Shown here one piece after another: positions 24,230-32,672 of a DNA stretch of 52,493 nucleotides. This DNA is from an uncultured Bacteroidia bacterium. GTDB lineage: Bacteria; Bacteroidota; Bacteroidia; Bacteroidales; UBA932. The stretch is from contig CACYCP010000012.1 in NCBI GenBank assembly GCA_902772985.1, positions 1-52,493 of the forward strand, given 5' to 3'. The notes under the pieces were generated by a model. It was not told the DNA's origin, did not search any database, and saw only the letters and a program-made list of their open reading frames with translations. Numbering within the stretch: position 1 is the first letter of the stretch; every line of letters begins with the position of its first letter. A program made the position numbers and the translations under genes.

Positions 24230-25258
24230 ATGTTAAACGGAAAATCAGTGCTCATTACCGGAGGTACGGGCTCGTTCGGAAAGAAGTTCGTAGAGGTAAT
24301 CCTTCGCGATTATCCCAAGGTGAAGAAAATAATCATCTACTCCAGGGATGAATTGAAGCAGTTTGAACTGAAACAGATTTGGCCGGAAAATGAATATCCC
24401 CAGCTACGCTATTTCATTGGCGACGTGCGTGACCGTGAACGTTTGGTCCGGGCCTGCGAGGGGGTGGACGTGATTATTCACGCTGCAGCCATAAAACAGG
24501 TCGATACAGCCGAATACAACCCCGACGAGTGCATCAAGACCAATGTGGGCGGAGCACAAAATGTCATTGCGGCGGCTCTTGCCTGTGGTGTCAAGGATGT
24601 CGTGGCTCTTTCAACGGACAAGGCTTGCGCTCCCATCAATCTTTACGGCGCGACAAAGCTCACTTCCGACAAACTTTTCACTGCGGCGAATAACATTCGA
24701 GGCTCCAAGGACATACGTTTCTCCGTTGTCCGTTATGGCAACGTGATGGGGTCCCGCGGTTCAGTCATACCTTTCTTCATCAAAAAGAGGGACAGCGGTG
24801 CAAGGGAACTGCCCATCACGGATATGCGCATGACCCGATTCAATATTTCCCTTGAAGATGGTGTGGCCCTTGTAATGTTTGCCCTGGGGCATCATCTCGG
24901 CGGTGAAATATTTATCCCGAAGATTCCGTCATACCACATTAAAGACGTGGCTGCTGCCATCGCTCCGGACCTTTCCCAGGTGGAAGTGGGTATCCGTCCC
25001 GGCGAGAAACTCCATGAAGAGATGATAACGCCCACGGATTCCTTGAACACCATCGATTTGGGCAAGTATTATGCAATCCTTCCTTCAATTACCTTTACCG
25101 GAAAACGCAGCAGGGAGGATTATATGAAGCATCACAATGCAGTTCCGGTTCCCGACGGTTTCCATTATTCTTCCGACAAGAATGACCAGTGGGAGACCGT
25201 GGAATCGATGCGTGATAAGATCAGGAAATACGTAGATCCGAATTTCCAGGTTAAATAG
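24230..25258 (+). CDS. pseB: PseB-like UDP-N-acetylglucosamine 4,6-dehydratase (inverting)
   Basis: 342 residues, extended short-chain dehydrogenase. The NAD(P)-binding loop GGTGSFGKKF is at 11-20 and the YGATK catalytic segment follows STDKACAPINL; the typical D-D/K-type active site is preserved (STDKA). It makes UDP-2-acetamido-2,6-dideoxy-beta-L-arabino-hexos-4-ulose, the first step of pseudaminic acid synthesis. The C-terminal GIRPGEKLHEEMI is characteristic of PseB/FlaA1/CapE-type enzymes, so an alternative is a capsule 4,6-dehydratase, but the pseC and pseI neighbours favour PseB. The gene ends 8 bases inside the convergent waaA gene. Confidence 0.88.
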   Translation: MLNGKSVLITGGTGSFGKKFVEVILRDYPKVKKIIIYSRDELKQFELKQIWPENEYPQLRYFIGDVRDRERLVRACEGVDVIIHAAAIKQVDTAEYNPDECIKTNVGGAQNVIAAALACGVKDVVALSTDKACAPINLYGATKLTSDKLFTAANNIRGSKDIRFSVVRYGNVMGSRGSVIPFFIKKRDSGARELPITDMRMTRFNISLEDGVALVMFALGHHLGGEIFIPKIPSYHIKDVAAAIAPDLSQVEVGIRPGEKLHEEMITPTDSLNTIDLGKYYAILPSITFTGKRSREDYMKHHNAVPVPDGFHYSSDKNDQWETVESMRDKIRKYVDPNFQVK

Positions 25259-26441
25259 GGCCGAAAATCACCTCCAGGATCTTGGGTGTGGCACCGGCCG
25301 ATGCTGCGCAGTATTCCTTGGAAATACGGCTGCTTTCTTCAAGGAAGGGCTTGTCGCCCGTGCACTTTACATAAAAAGCATCCAGGTCTTCCTGGTTTTT
25401 AAGGCTGAAGGCGCCTCCAAGTTTAATCAGCTGGACTCCGTGCGGCTCCCGTCTGAAAATGGGGCCGAAGGCGACGGGCATCCCATAGGCGGCGGGTTCC
25501 ACTACGGAATGGGGCGCGTTGTCGGTGAATCCTCCACCCACCAGAGCGGCAAATCCATATCGGTACAAGCGTGAAAGCATGCCCACGGTATCCATCACAA
25601 GCATCTGTGAGGCCAGGAGCTTTTCATCTGGATTTTTCCCTTGATAATCAGAGTATTTCGCGGCGCCGTTCTGTACCTTTGAAATCAAGGCGTCAACTTT
25701 TTGGGGATCGATTTCGTGTGGAATCACCAGGAATTTTCCTTCAGGATGATTGTTGGCCAGAATGGCCATCATTTCGTCTTCGGCATCAAGAGTGCTGCCG
25801 GCGACGAACACTTTCTTTCCACCGGTCCAGGCATCCACAATTGCATTGTTCCAGGGCTCATTAACGATTGAAAGGACACGATCCAGCCTGGGGTCTCCCA
25901 TAACCCTGACATCCGGCACACCAAGCTTTTCAAGCAAGTCGCGGCTTTCCTGGTTGTGAACCATAACCGTGGTATAACAGTGGCGTAAAATCTGACGGTA
26001 GTTCCAGTCGTACCACTTCAAGTGGTGGGAATCGGGCTCTATCCTGACAGACATTATGTATGTGTCTATCTTCCTGCGCCTGAGGGCGTTAAGTAGGACG
26101 GGCCAGAAATCGGTGATGGTGAAAATGGCTTTTGAGGGGCGTACGGCATCCAGGAAGCGGCGCACGTCCCAAGGCGTATCCAGCGGGAGGTAAAACACCC
26201 AGTCCACCTTGCTGTACTGATGCATGGGTACATAGACAGTGGGGGAGAATACGGTCAGCAGTATCTTCCTGTCCGGGAAACGCGCGCGTGTGGCTTCGAT
26301 GACCGGGCGGGCTTCCTCAAACTCTCCATAGGAAGCCACATGGAACCAGATGATATCGTTATGGCCGCGGCAGGCGGCTTCTATTTTGGGAAGAAGACCC
26401 CGTCGGCCTTCCAGAAAGAGTTTAATTTTCTCTGTGTTCAT
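25251..26441 (-). CDS. waaA: 3-deoxy-D-manno-octulosonic acid (Kdo) transferase
   Basis: 396 residues, GT30-like. The catalytic-base motif HVASYGEFEEARP (Glu40) and the CMP-Kdo-binding GGGFTDNAPHSVVEPAAYG are both present, with FGPIFRREPHGV. It transfers Kdo to lipid A precursors. The N-terminus starts MNTEKIKLFLEGRRG, so it lacks the roughly 25-residue membrane anchor found at the start of most WaaA proteins; a -7 box just upstream (26471-26478) suggests the short form is real. It is the only reverse gene inside the nonulosonate cluster. Confidence 0.85.
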   Translation of the reverse strand: MNTEKIKLFLEGRRGLLPKIEAACRGHNDIIWFHVASYGEFEEARPVIEATRARFPDRKILLTVFSPTVYVPMHQYSKVDWVFYLPLDTPWDVRRFLDAVRPSKAIFTITDFWPVLLNALRRRKIDTYIMSVRIEPDSHHLKWYDWNYRQILRHCYTTVMVHNQESRDLLEKLGVPDVRVMGDPRLDRVLSIVNEPWNNAIVDAWTGGKKVFVAGSTLDAEDEMMAILANNHPEGKFLVIPHEIDPQKVDALISKVQNGAAKYSDYQGKNPDEKLLASQMLVMDTVGMLSRLYRYGFAALVGGGFTDNAPHSVVEPAAYGMPVAFGPIFRREPHGVQLIKLGGAFSLKNQEDLDAFYVKCTGDKPFLEESSRISKEYCAASAGATPKILEVIFGPI

Positions 26442-26470
26442 GCCTATTTTTACTGTTCCGGTACGGCAGG

Positions 26471-26519
26471 CAAAGGTACGATTTTTTCTTGATGGTTCAG
26501 TAAATAATTAGTACATTTG
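26471..26519. promoter_or_regulatory. Divergent -7 elements for waaA and pseC
   Basis: The minus-strand TACCTTTG (plus caaaggta, 26471-26478) faces waaA. The plus-strand TACATTTG (26512-26519) faces pseC. Both match TAnnTTTG. pseC therefore appears to have its own start of transcription independent of pseB. Confidence 0.45.
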
Positions 26520-26545
26520 CACAATTAGCACCTACGTTTTGAGTT

Positions 26546-27742
26546 ATGGAACAGCTAGCATTGATGGGTGGAAAGCCCGTTAGGACAGAAAAGATATTTT
26601 ATGGCCGCCAGTGTGTCGGAGAGGATGATATCGAAGCCGTAGCACAAGTGCTTCGCGGCCCGTACATCACCTGCGGTCCCAAGGTGGATGAGGCAGAGCA
26701 GAAACTGGCCGCATACACCGGTGCCAGGTATGCCGTGATTTGCAGCAACGGCACGGCCGCCTTGCACTGCGCCTGCATCGCCGCCGGGATCGGCCCCGGA
26801 GACGAGGTGATTACCACTCCCATGACTTTCGCCGCCAGTGCCAATTGCGCTGTCTATTGCGGAGCGAAACCGGTTTTTGCCGATATCGACCCAGAGACAT
26901 ATAACATCGATCCGGAAAGCATCCGAGCCCATATTACGCCCAGGACCAAGGCTGTGGTGGCGGTGGATTTCACCGGCCAGGCCGTTAAGATCAAGGAAAT
27001 CAGGGCTATCTGCGATCAGTATGGCCTTGTTTTCATCGAGGACGCCGCCCATGCCATAGGCACCGCATACAATGGAAAGATGGTTGGCAGCCTGGCCGAC
27101 ATCACCTGCTTCAGTTTCCATCCGGTCAAGACCATTACCTGCGGAGAGGGTGGCGCCATTACCACCAATTCCAAGGATTATTACCAGAAACTTGTCCTGG
27201 CCCATACTCACGGCATCACCAGGGAAGAATCCCAGATGGAGGATGCCCCTCACGAGGGAATCTGGTACTATGAGCAGATATCCCTGGGCTATAACTACCG
27301 TATGACGGATTTCCAGGCGGCAATGCTCATCAGCCAGCTCAATAAGCTGGAGGGCTTCAAAAAGCGCCGTCAGGAGATTGTCAAAAAGTATGATGCCGCA
27401 TTCAAGGATGTCCCCGGTATCATCGTCCAGAGGGAAATCCCGGAATCGGACACCTGCCGTCATCTGTACATCATCCGTCTGGACTTGGATAAACTCACCT
27501 GTACCCGCCGTCAGTTCTTCGATGCGATGAGCGCCGAGAACGTCCAGTGCCAGATTCATTACGTCCCTGTCTATTGGTTCCCCTTCTATCGGCATAAAGG
27601 ATATGAAAAAGGGCTTTGCCCTGTTGCCGAAGATGTGTATAAGGGCATTCTGAGCATTCCGCTTTATCCGATGCTCAGCGATTCGGACACCGACGATGTC
27701 ATTCACGCAGTGAAGAAAATCGCCGAATATTACGCCAAGTAG
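26546..27742 (+). CDS. pseC: PseC-like UDP-4-keto-sugar aminotransferase
   Basis: 398 residues, DegT/DnrJ/EryC1/StrS family PLP enzyme. The PLP lysine is Lys195 in SFHPVKTITCGEGG, and the cofactor-binding EDAAHAIG and GYNYRMTDFQAAM motifs are present. It transfers an amino group to C4 of the PseB product (altrosamine configuration). The N-terminus (MALMGGKPVR-like LALMGGKPVR) matches the PseC subfamily. It is the first gene of a run of five to six tightly packed genes; its TAG directly abuts the next ATG. Confidence 0.88.
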   Translation: MEQLALMGGKPVRTEKIFYGRQCVGEDDIEAVAQVLRGPYITCGPKVDEAEQKLAAYTGARYAVICSNGTAALHCACIAAGIGPGDEVITTPMTFAASANCAVYCGAKPVFADIDPETYNIDPESIRAHITPRTKAVVAVDFTGQAVKIKEIRAICDQYGLVFIEDAAHAIGTAYNGKMVGSLADITCFSFHPVKTITCGEGGAITTNSKDYYQKLVLAHTHGITREESQMEDAPHEGIWYYEQISLGYNYRMTDFQAAMLISQLNKLEGFKKRRQEIVKKYDAAFKDVPGIIVQREIPESDTCRHLYIIRLDLDKLTCTRRQFFDAMSAENVQCQIHYVPVYWFPFYRHKGYEKGLCPVAEDVYKGILSIPLYPMLSDSDTDDVIHAVKKIAEYYAK

Positions 27743-28570
27743 ATGGGAAAGCTGGTTTTGGGAACAGTGCAGTTCGGGCTGCAGTATGGCGTGAACTCCC
27801 AGGGGCGCCCATCAGAGGCGTCCGTAAGGGAAATCCTTGCCCGTGCCCAGGAGGGAGGCATCACCACGCTGGATACGTCCAGCGCCTACGGCAATGCCGA
27901 AGAGCTTTTGGGCCGATGCATGCCCGAGGGCGCCTTCCGGGTGGTTTCCAAATACCCGAAAGGGGAGATCCCTGTGCGGGAGATGTTCGATACCACCCTC
28001 AAGCGTCTTGGCACAGAACGGCTCTACGGCTATCTTCTGCATCACTTCCAGCTTTTCATGGAAAGGCCTTCCATCTGGGAAGAGATTATTTCCCTCCGCG
28101 AAGAGGGGAAGGTGCAGAAAATCGGCTTTTCCCTATATTCTCCGGCCGAGCTGGACTTTATTCTGGATAGTGGTGTTCCTTTTGACCTCCTCCAGTTCCC
28201 ATATAACATTTTTGACCGCCAGTTCGAGCCATATATGGCCGATTTGCACAGCCGTGGGGTGGAAATTCATGTCAGGAGCACCTTCCTTCAGGGGCTGTTC
28301 TTCATGGACAGGAATGCTCTTCCCGGGAAACTCCAGCCCTTGAAAAAGTATCTTCTTGAACTGGACCGCCGCTCCTCGGAAAGCGGTTTGAGCATTGCCG
28401 AACTGGCCCTTAACTACAATCTTCAGAACCCCTGCATTGACGGAGTCCTTATCGGCGTAGATAATGTGGAGCAGCTTGAAGCAAACCTCGCCAGCATTCG
28501 GGAATTGCCTCTTTATCCGGAGATTGAAGTGAAGGAAAAAGAATTGTTGAATCCTGTAAACTGGAACTGA
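27743..28570 (+). CDS. Aldo/keto reductase of the nonulosonate cluster
   Basis: 275 residues, AKR fold. The catalytic tetrad can be read: Asp and Tyr in LDTSSAYGNAEELLG, Lys in VVSKYPKG, His in LLHHFQLF. Substrate-binding IGFSLYSPAELDF and LNYNLQNPCIDGVLIG fit the family. Such reductases sit beside SpsF-like genes in several spore-coat and nonulosonate clusters, but a defined step is not established for this context. I infer reduction of a keto-sugar intermediate. It is immediately after pseC with no spacer, and the cytidylyltransferase follows after one base. Confidence 0.8.
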   Translation: MGKLVLGTVQFGLQYGVNSQGRPSEASVREILARAQEGGITTLDTSSAYGNAEELLGRCMPEGAFRVVSKYPKGEIPVREMFDTTLKRLGTERLYGYLLHHFQLFMERPSIWEEIISLREEGKVQKIGFSLYSPAELDFILDSGVPFDLLQFPYNIFDRQFEPYMADLHSRGVEIHVRSTFLQGLFFMDRNALPGKLQPLKKYLLELDRRSSESGLSIAELALNYNLQNPCIDGVLIGVDNVEQLEANLASIRELPLYPEIEVKEKELLNPVNWN

Positions 28571-28571
28571 G

Positions 28572-29345
28572 ATGAAGATTTTGGCCATAACGCAGGCAAG
28601 ATACGGCTCTACGCGTCTCCCTGCAAAGATTCTGAAAGAAGTTAACGGACAGAGCCTCCTGGAGATTCATTTGCGCCGCATCCTGCAGGCCCGCAGCATC
28701 GACAAATTAAAGATTGCCACTACAGATGAGGAAGGTTCGGTTTACATTGTACAAGTGGCCGATAAAGTGGGTGTGGAGTATTTCAAGGGTTCGGTGGACG
28801 ATGTCCTGTCCCGTTTTTACGGAACCGCAGAACCGGAACATCCGGATTACGTTATCCGCCTCACCTCCGACTGTCCGCTCATAGACCCTTCAGTCATTGA
28901 CGATATCGTGGACTTTGCCACAAGCCACGATTACGATTACGTGAGAACGGACCCCGCTTGTTTCCCGGACGGCCTGGATACCGAGGTTATGAAATTCCAG
29001 GCGCTGGAAAAGGCCTTCAAGAAGGCTAATCTCACTTCCGAGCGTGAGCACGTGACTCCATATATCTGGAAAAACGGCACGGCCGAAGGCAGGGATTTGT
29101 TCAAGACCTTCTATTTCCAGAACAAGGAGGGCGTTTTCAATGCTTCCGACTATCGGATTACACTGGACGAACCGGAGGATTTCCAGGTGCTATCGGCCCT
29201 GATTGACAGGCTTGGAACCGGCCGCTACTGGAAAGAATATATCGATTATCTGCTTTCTCATCCGGAGCTCAAGTCGGTGAACAGCAAGTTCGGATATAAT
29301 GAGGGCTATGACAAGTCGCTCAAAAATGACAAGGAAATAAAATAA
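28572..29345 (+). CDS. SpsF-like nucleotidyl (cytidylyl) transferase, probable CMP-nonulosonate synthetase
   Basis: 257 residues with the diagnostic N-terminus ITQARYGSTRLPAKIL and the core VIRLTSDCPLIDPSVIDDI, matching the SpsF/CMP-Kdo synthetase-like family. In pseudaminic-type clusters this enzyme is the best candidate to activate the nonulosonic acid with CTP (PseF role). It is not a canonical PseF by sequence, so the assignment is by family and neighbourhood. The C-terminus is polar (KSLKNDKEIK) without extra domains. Confidence 0.75.
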   Translation: MKILAITQARYGSTRLPAKILKEVNGQSLLEIHLRRILQARSIDKLKIATTDEEGSVYIVQVADKVGVEYFKGSVDDVLSRFYGTAEPEHPDYVIRLTSDCPLIDPSVIDDIVDFATSHDYDYVRTDPACFPDGLDTEVMKFQALEKAFKKANLTSEREHVTPYIWKNGTAEGRDLFKTFYFQNKEGVFNASDYRITLDEPEDFQVLSALIDRLGTGRYWKEYIDYLLSHPELKSVNSKFGYNEGYDKSLKNDKEIK

Positions 29346-29351
29346 GGAAAT

Positions 29352-30659
29352 ATGGGGAAAGGACAGGAATTATACAAAAAGGCTAAAACCCTGATACCTG
29401 GGGGTACAAGTCTTTTATCCAAGCGTCCGGAGCAATTGCTTCCGGAAAACTGGCCGGCCTATTACAGCAAGTCCAAGGGTTGCCACGTATGGGACCTGGA
29501 CGGCCGCGAATACATCGACTGCGGCCTGATGGGCGTGGGCACCAATACGCTGGGTTATGCCCGAGAAGAAGTGGACGAAGCCGTGATGAAGGTTGTCCGG
29601 GACGGAAATCTTACCACCTTCAACTGTCCGGAGGAAGTCTATCTGGCCGAGCGTCTGATCAAGATGAATCCCTGGGCAGGCGGTGTGCGTTACACTCGCG
29701 GAGGCGGCGAAGCCAACTCGATGTGCATCCGTATCGCCCGTGCCTATACGGGGAAGGACAAGGTGGCTATCTGCGGCTACCATGGTTGGCACGACTGGTA
29801 TGTGTCCGTGAACTTGGGGGAGAACGATGCCCTGGCGGGACATCTGCTGCCCGGCATCCCTACGAATGGCGTTCCCCGTGAGCTCCGCGGTACGGCCATC
29901 CCTTTCCATTACAATGACTTCGAAGAGATTGAGGGCATCATCCGCAATACGCCGGATCTTGCCGCCGTGAAAATGGAGGTCTGCCGCAACTTCGGCCCGG
30001 CAGAAGGCTATCTGGAGCACATCCGCAGCCTTTGCGACGAATACGGTGTAATTCTCATTTTCGACGAATGTACCAGCGGGTTCCGCGAGACCTTCGGCGG
30101 CCTGCACAAGAAATACGGCGTCTATCCCGATATGACCATCTACTCCAAGACCATGGGTAACGGTTATGTTATTGCCGCCGTCTTGGGCAAAAAGGAAATT
30201 ATGGACGCGGCGCAGGGCTCCTGGATCAGTTCCACTTTCTGGACGGACCGTATAGGCCCTACTGCCGCCTTGGCTACACTGGACGTGATGGAAAAGACCA
30301 AGTCCTGGGAATACATCACCGAAAAAGGCAGACAGAACAAGGTCCGCTGGCAGGCTCTCTCCGACAAATATGGCCTGAAAATCACCCAGTGGGGGATTCC
30401 TGCCCTGGCCGGCTTTACCTTCGACAGTCCCAATGCCTTGGCCTACAAGACCTACATCACACAGGAAATGCTCAAGAAGGGCTACATTGCCGGTAACCTT
30501 ATGTACACCTGCCTGGCCCATACGGACGAGGTTCTGGACGGCTATTTTCAGGCCCTGGATCCCATCTTTGCGGATATCCGCGACTTCGAGGATGGCAAAG
30601 ACGTGATGAAGGCCCTGGAAGGCCCCGTGTGCCAGAGTGGTTTCAAACGCTTGAATTAA
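29352..30659 (+). CDS. Class-III PLP aminotransferase (glutamate-1-semialdehyde aminomutase-like)
   Basis: 435 residues. The fold-type I PLP enzyme shows GGEANSMCIRIARAYTG, the cofactor aspartate in IFDECTSGFRETFGG, and the PLP lysine Lys266 in IYSKTMGNG. It resembles HemL but is in a sugar cluster and lacks haem-pathway neighbours, so I infer an amino-sugar or amino-acid-derived donor role in the nonulosonate pathway. A second aminotransferase beside PseC is not part of canonical pseudaminic acid synthesis. It ends one base before the tandem GNAT gene. Confidence 0.78.
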   Translation: MGKGQELYKKAKTLIPGGTSLLSKRPEQLLPENWPAYYSKSKGCHVWDLDGREYIDCGLMGVGTNTLGYAREEVDEAVMKVVRDGNLTTFNCPEEVYLAERLIKMNPWAGGVRYTRGGGEANSMCIRIARAYTGKDKVAICGYHGWHDWYVSVNLGENDALAGHLLPGIPTNGVPRELRGTAIPFHYNDFEEIEGIIRNTPDLAAVKMEVCRNFGPAEGYLEHIRSLCDEYGVILIFDECTSGFRETFGGLHKKYGVYPDMTIYSKTMGNGYVIAAVLGKKEIMDAAQGSWISSTFWTDRIGPTAALATLDVMEKTKSWEYITEKGRQNKVRWQALSDKYGLKITQWGIPALAGFTFDSPNALAYKTYITQEMLKKGYIAGNLMYTCLAHTDEVLDGYFQALDPIFADIRDFEDGKDVMKALEGPVCQSGFKRLN

Positions 30660-30660
30660 G

Positions 30661-31659
30661 ATGCGGTACGCTTGTCTTCATCGGCAGGAATGCCATCTGG
30701 GTGCCTATAGCCTGGTCCCGCTGCGTTACGAGGACCGTTTCCTCATTATGCGCTGGCGGAACCAGCAGATTTACCATCTTCGGCAGCAGCGTCCTCTCAC
30801 CGAGGAAGACCAGCAGCGTTATTTCGATACCGTCGTCGCCGGGCTTTACAGTGCCGAAAAGCCGGATCAGATTCTCTTTTCTTATCTGGAGAACGGCGTT
30901 TGCATCGGATATGGCGGCCTGGTGCACATCAACTGGACGGACCGTCACGCAGAGGTTTCCTTCATAATGGACACCTCACGGGAGGCCGATGAATTCGCTC
31001 TTCACTGGACCAATTACCTTACGATGCTTCGCGGGGTGGCCTTCGGAGACCTTCGCCTGCATAAGCTGTTCACCTATGCCTTTGACCTAAGGCCTCGGCT
31101 TTATCCTGTGCTGGAGGCTTGCGGTTTCGTTCGGGAGGCGACTCTGAAGGACCATTGCCTCTTTGAGGGACAGTACAAGGACGTAGTGATTCACGCCCTG
31201 TTTCCTTATAAAGTAGTCAATTACACGGAACTTACCCGAAAACAGTCGCTTGAGGTGCTCGCCTTACGGAACCGCGACGACATCCGCGCCTTCATGGTGC
31301 ATCCGGAGCCCATTGCCACCGAGGACCATTTTGCCTTTGTGGAGCGTTTGAAAGGCAGCCCCGACCGTGTTTATTATGCCGTCTATAAGGATGGAGTCCT
31401 GATGGGGACATGGAATCTGACGCGGGAGGACAACGACATTTGGGAGCGCGGCATCATTGCGGCTCCTCAGTCGCAGGGGAGCGGGGAAACCGCCCTTTGG
31501 GAGCGTCAGATCCTTTCATCCCTTCCTACGGACATCAAGGCCTTAAGCGCCAAGGTAAAGGCAGATAATGCCCGTTCGCTGCGCTATCACCGGAAGATGG
31601 GCTTCCGCGAGGACCGTACCGATGGAGAATACATAAACTTTATCCTGCCGCTGGAATGA
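30661..31659 (+). CDS. Tandem GNAT acetyltransferase (PseH-like second half)
   Basis: 332 residues with two GNAT-like units. Unit 1 (about 14-175) contains RFLIMRWRNQQIYHLRQ and LRLHKLFTYAFDLRP. Unit 2 (about 185-332) opens LEVLALRNRDDIRAFMVHPE and includes DRVYYAVYKDGVLMGTWNLT and ARSLRYHRKMGFRED. Both openings resemble PseH, which N-acetylates the 4-amino group of the PseC product using acetyl-CoA. Two PseH-like units in one chain suggest two acylations or one degenerate unit. The stop overlaps the pseI ATG (ATGA), so translation is coupled. Confidence 0.7.
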   Translation: MRYACLHRQECHLGAYSLVPLRYEDRFLIMRWRNQQIYHLRQQRPLTEEDQQRYFDTVVAGLYSAEKPDQILFSYLENGVCIGYGGLVHINWTDRHAEVSFIMDTSREADEFALHWTNYLTMLRGVAFGDLRLHKLFTYAFDLRPRLYPVLEACGFVREATLKDHCLFEGQYKDVVIHALFPYKVVNYTELTRKQSLEVLALRNRDDIRAFMVHPEPIATEDHFAFVERLKGSPDRVYYAVYKDGVLMGTWNLTREDNDIWERGIIAAPQSQGSGETALWERQILSSLPTDIKALSAKVKADNARSLRYHRKMGFREDRTDGEYINFILPLE

Positions 31660-32672
31660 GCAAAACCTTCATAGTTGCCGAACTGTCGGCCAATCACGGA
31701 CACCGCTTGGAACTGGCCCTGGAAAGCGTGCGCGCTGCCAAAGAGGCCGGGGCCGATGCCGTGAAAATCCAGACTTACACTGCCGATACCATAACCCTTC
31801 CTTCCCGGAAAGAGGACTTTCAGGTTAAGGGAACACTATGGGATGGCCGCACCCTTTACGATTTGTATCAGGAAGCCTATACGCCTTGGGAATGGCATCA
31901 GGCCATCTTTGACGAGGCACGAGCACAGGGGCTGGTCTGTTTCTCTACTCCTTTCGATAAATCGGCCGTGGATTTCCTGGAAAGTCTGGGAAACCCGATT
32001 GTGAAGATTGCCAGTTTTGAAATTACCGACATCCCTCTGATTGCCTATGCTGCCAGCAAGGGAAAGCCTATGGTAATCTCTACCGGTGTGGCCATGCAGG
32101 AAGATATTGAACTGGCTGTAAAGACCTGCCGTGAGGCCGGCAACGATGACATTACGCTACTAAAATGTACATCCTCCTATCCGGCGCCCGTCGAAGACGC
32201 CAATCTGCTCACCATGCCGGATATGAAGGAGCGTTACGGCGTAAAGGTGGGACTGTCGGACCATACCCTGGGTGCCGACGTGGCGATTGCGGCGGTGGCA
32301 CTGGGGGCCACCCTCATAGAAAAGCACTTTATCCTGGACCGTTCCATCGGCGGTCCCGATGCGGCATTCTCCATGCAGAAAGATGAATTTGCCGCTATGA
32401 TACGTTCGGTCAGAAACGCGGAGAAGGCGCTGGGAACGGTTTATTATCCATCGGACCCATCATCCATCAAGGGCAGGGAGTTTTCCCGTTCGCTCTATGT
32501 GGCCCGTGATATGAAGGCGGGTGAAGTCATCACTTCCGAAAATGTACGAAGCGTGCGTCCCGGCTATGGAATGCATCCCAAGTATCTGCCTGAAATTCTT
32601 GGAAAAAGAATAAAGTTTGACGTCCAGGCCGGCGAGCGCTTTGATGCCGGCATGCTTATGGATCAAGATTAG
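31656..32672 (+). CDS. pseI: PseI-like nonulosonic acid synthase (NeuB family)
   Basis: 338 residues. The NeuB barrel begins FIVAELSANHGHRLELALES and includes ADAVKIQTYTADTITLPS, CFSTPFDKSAVDFLESLGNP and LLKCTSSYPAPVEDANL. A C-terminal SAF/antifreeze-like domain (about 275-338) reads SRSLYVARDMKAGEVITSEN. It condenses a 6-deoxy amino-hexose with phosphoenolpyruvate to give the nonulosonic acid. The sequence is closer to pseudaminic acid synthase than to sialic or legionaminic acid synthases by eye (TITLPS and AHE-type absence), which is a judgement only. The stop is 4 bases inside the convergent fimbrial gene. Confidence 0.9.
   Translation: MSKTFIVAELSANHGHRLELALESVRAAKEAGADAVKIQTYTADTITLPSRKEDFQVKGTLWDGRTLYDLYQEAYTPWEWHQAIFDEARAQGLVCFSTPFDKSAVDFLESLGNPIVKIASFEITDIPLIAYAASKGKPMVISTGVAMQEDIELAVKTCREAGNDDITLLKCTSSYPAPVEDANLLTMPDMKERYGVKVGLSDHTLGADVAIAAVALGATLIEKHFILDRSIGGPDAAFSMQKDEFAAMIRSVRNAEKALGTVYYPSDPSSIKGREFSRSLYVARDMKAGEVITSENVRSVRPGYGMHPKYLPEILGKRIKFDVQAGERFDAGMLMDQD

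Noticed and set aside
26555-27706. A 383-residue minus-strand frame opposite pseC
   Set aside because: It has no recognisable motif and lies within a complete PseC gene.
29415-30521. A 368-residue minus-strand frame opposite the class-III aminotransferase
   Set aside because: It is an antisense shadow without start context or motif.
29352-30659. Reading the class-III aminotransferase as HemL (haem synthesis)
   Set aside because: It sits inside a nonulosonate operon with one-base spacing and has no haem-pathway neighbours; HemL-like folds are also used for amino-sugars and amino acids.
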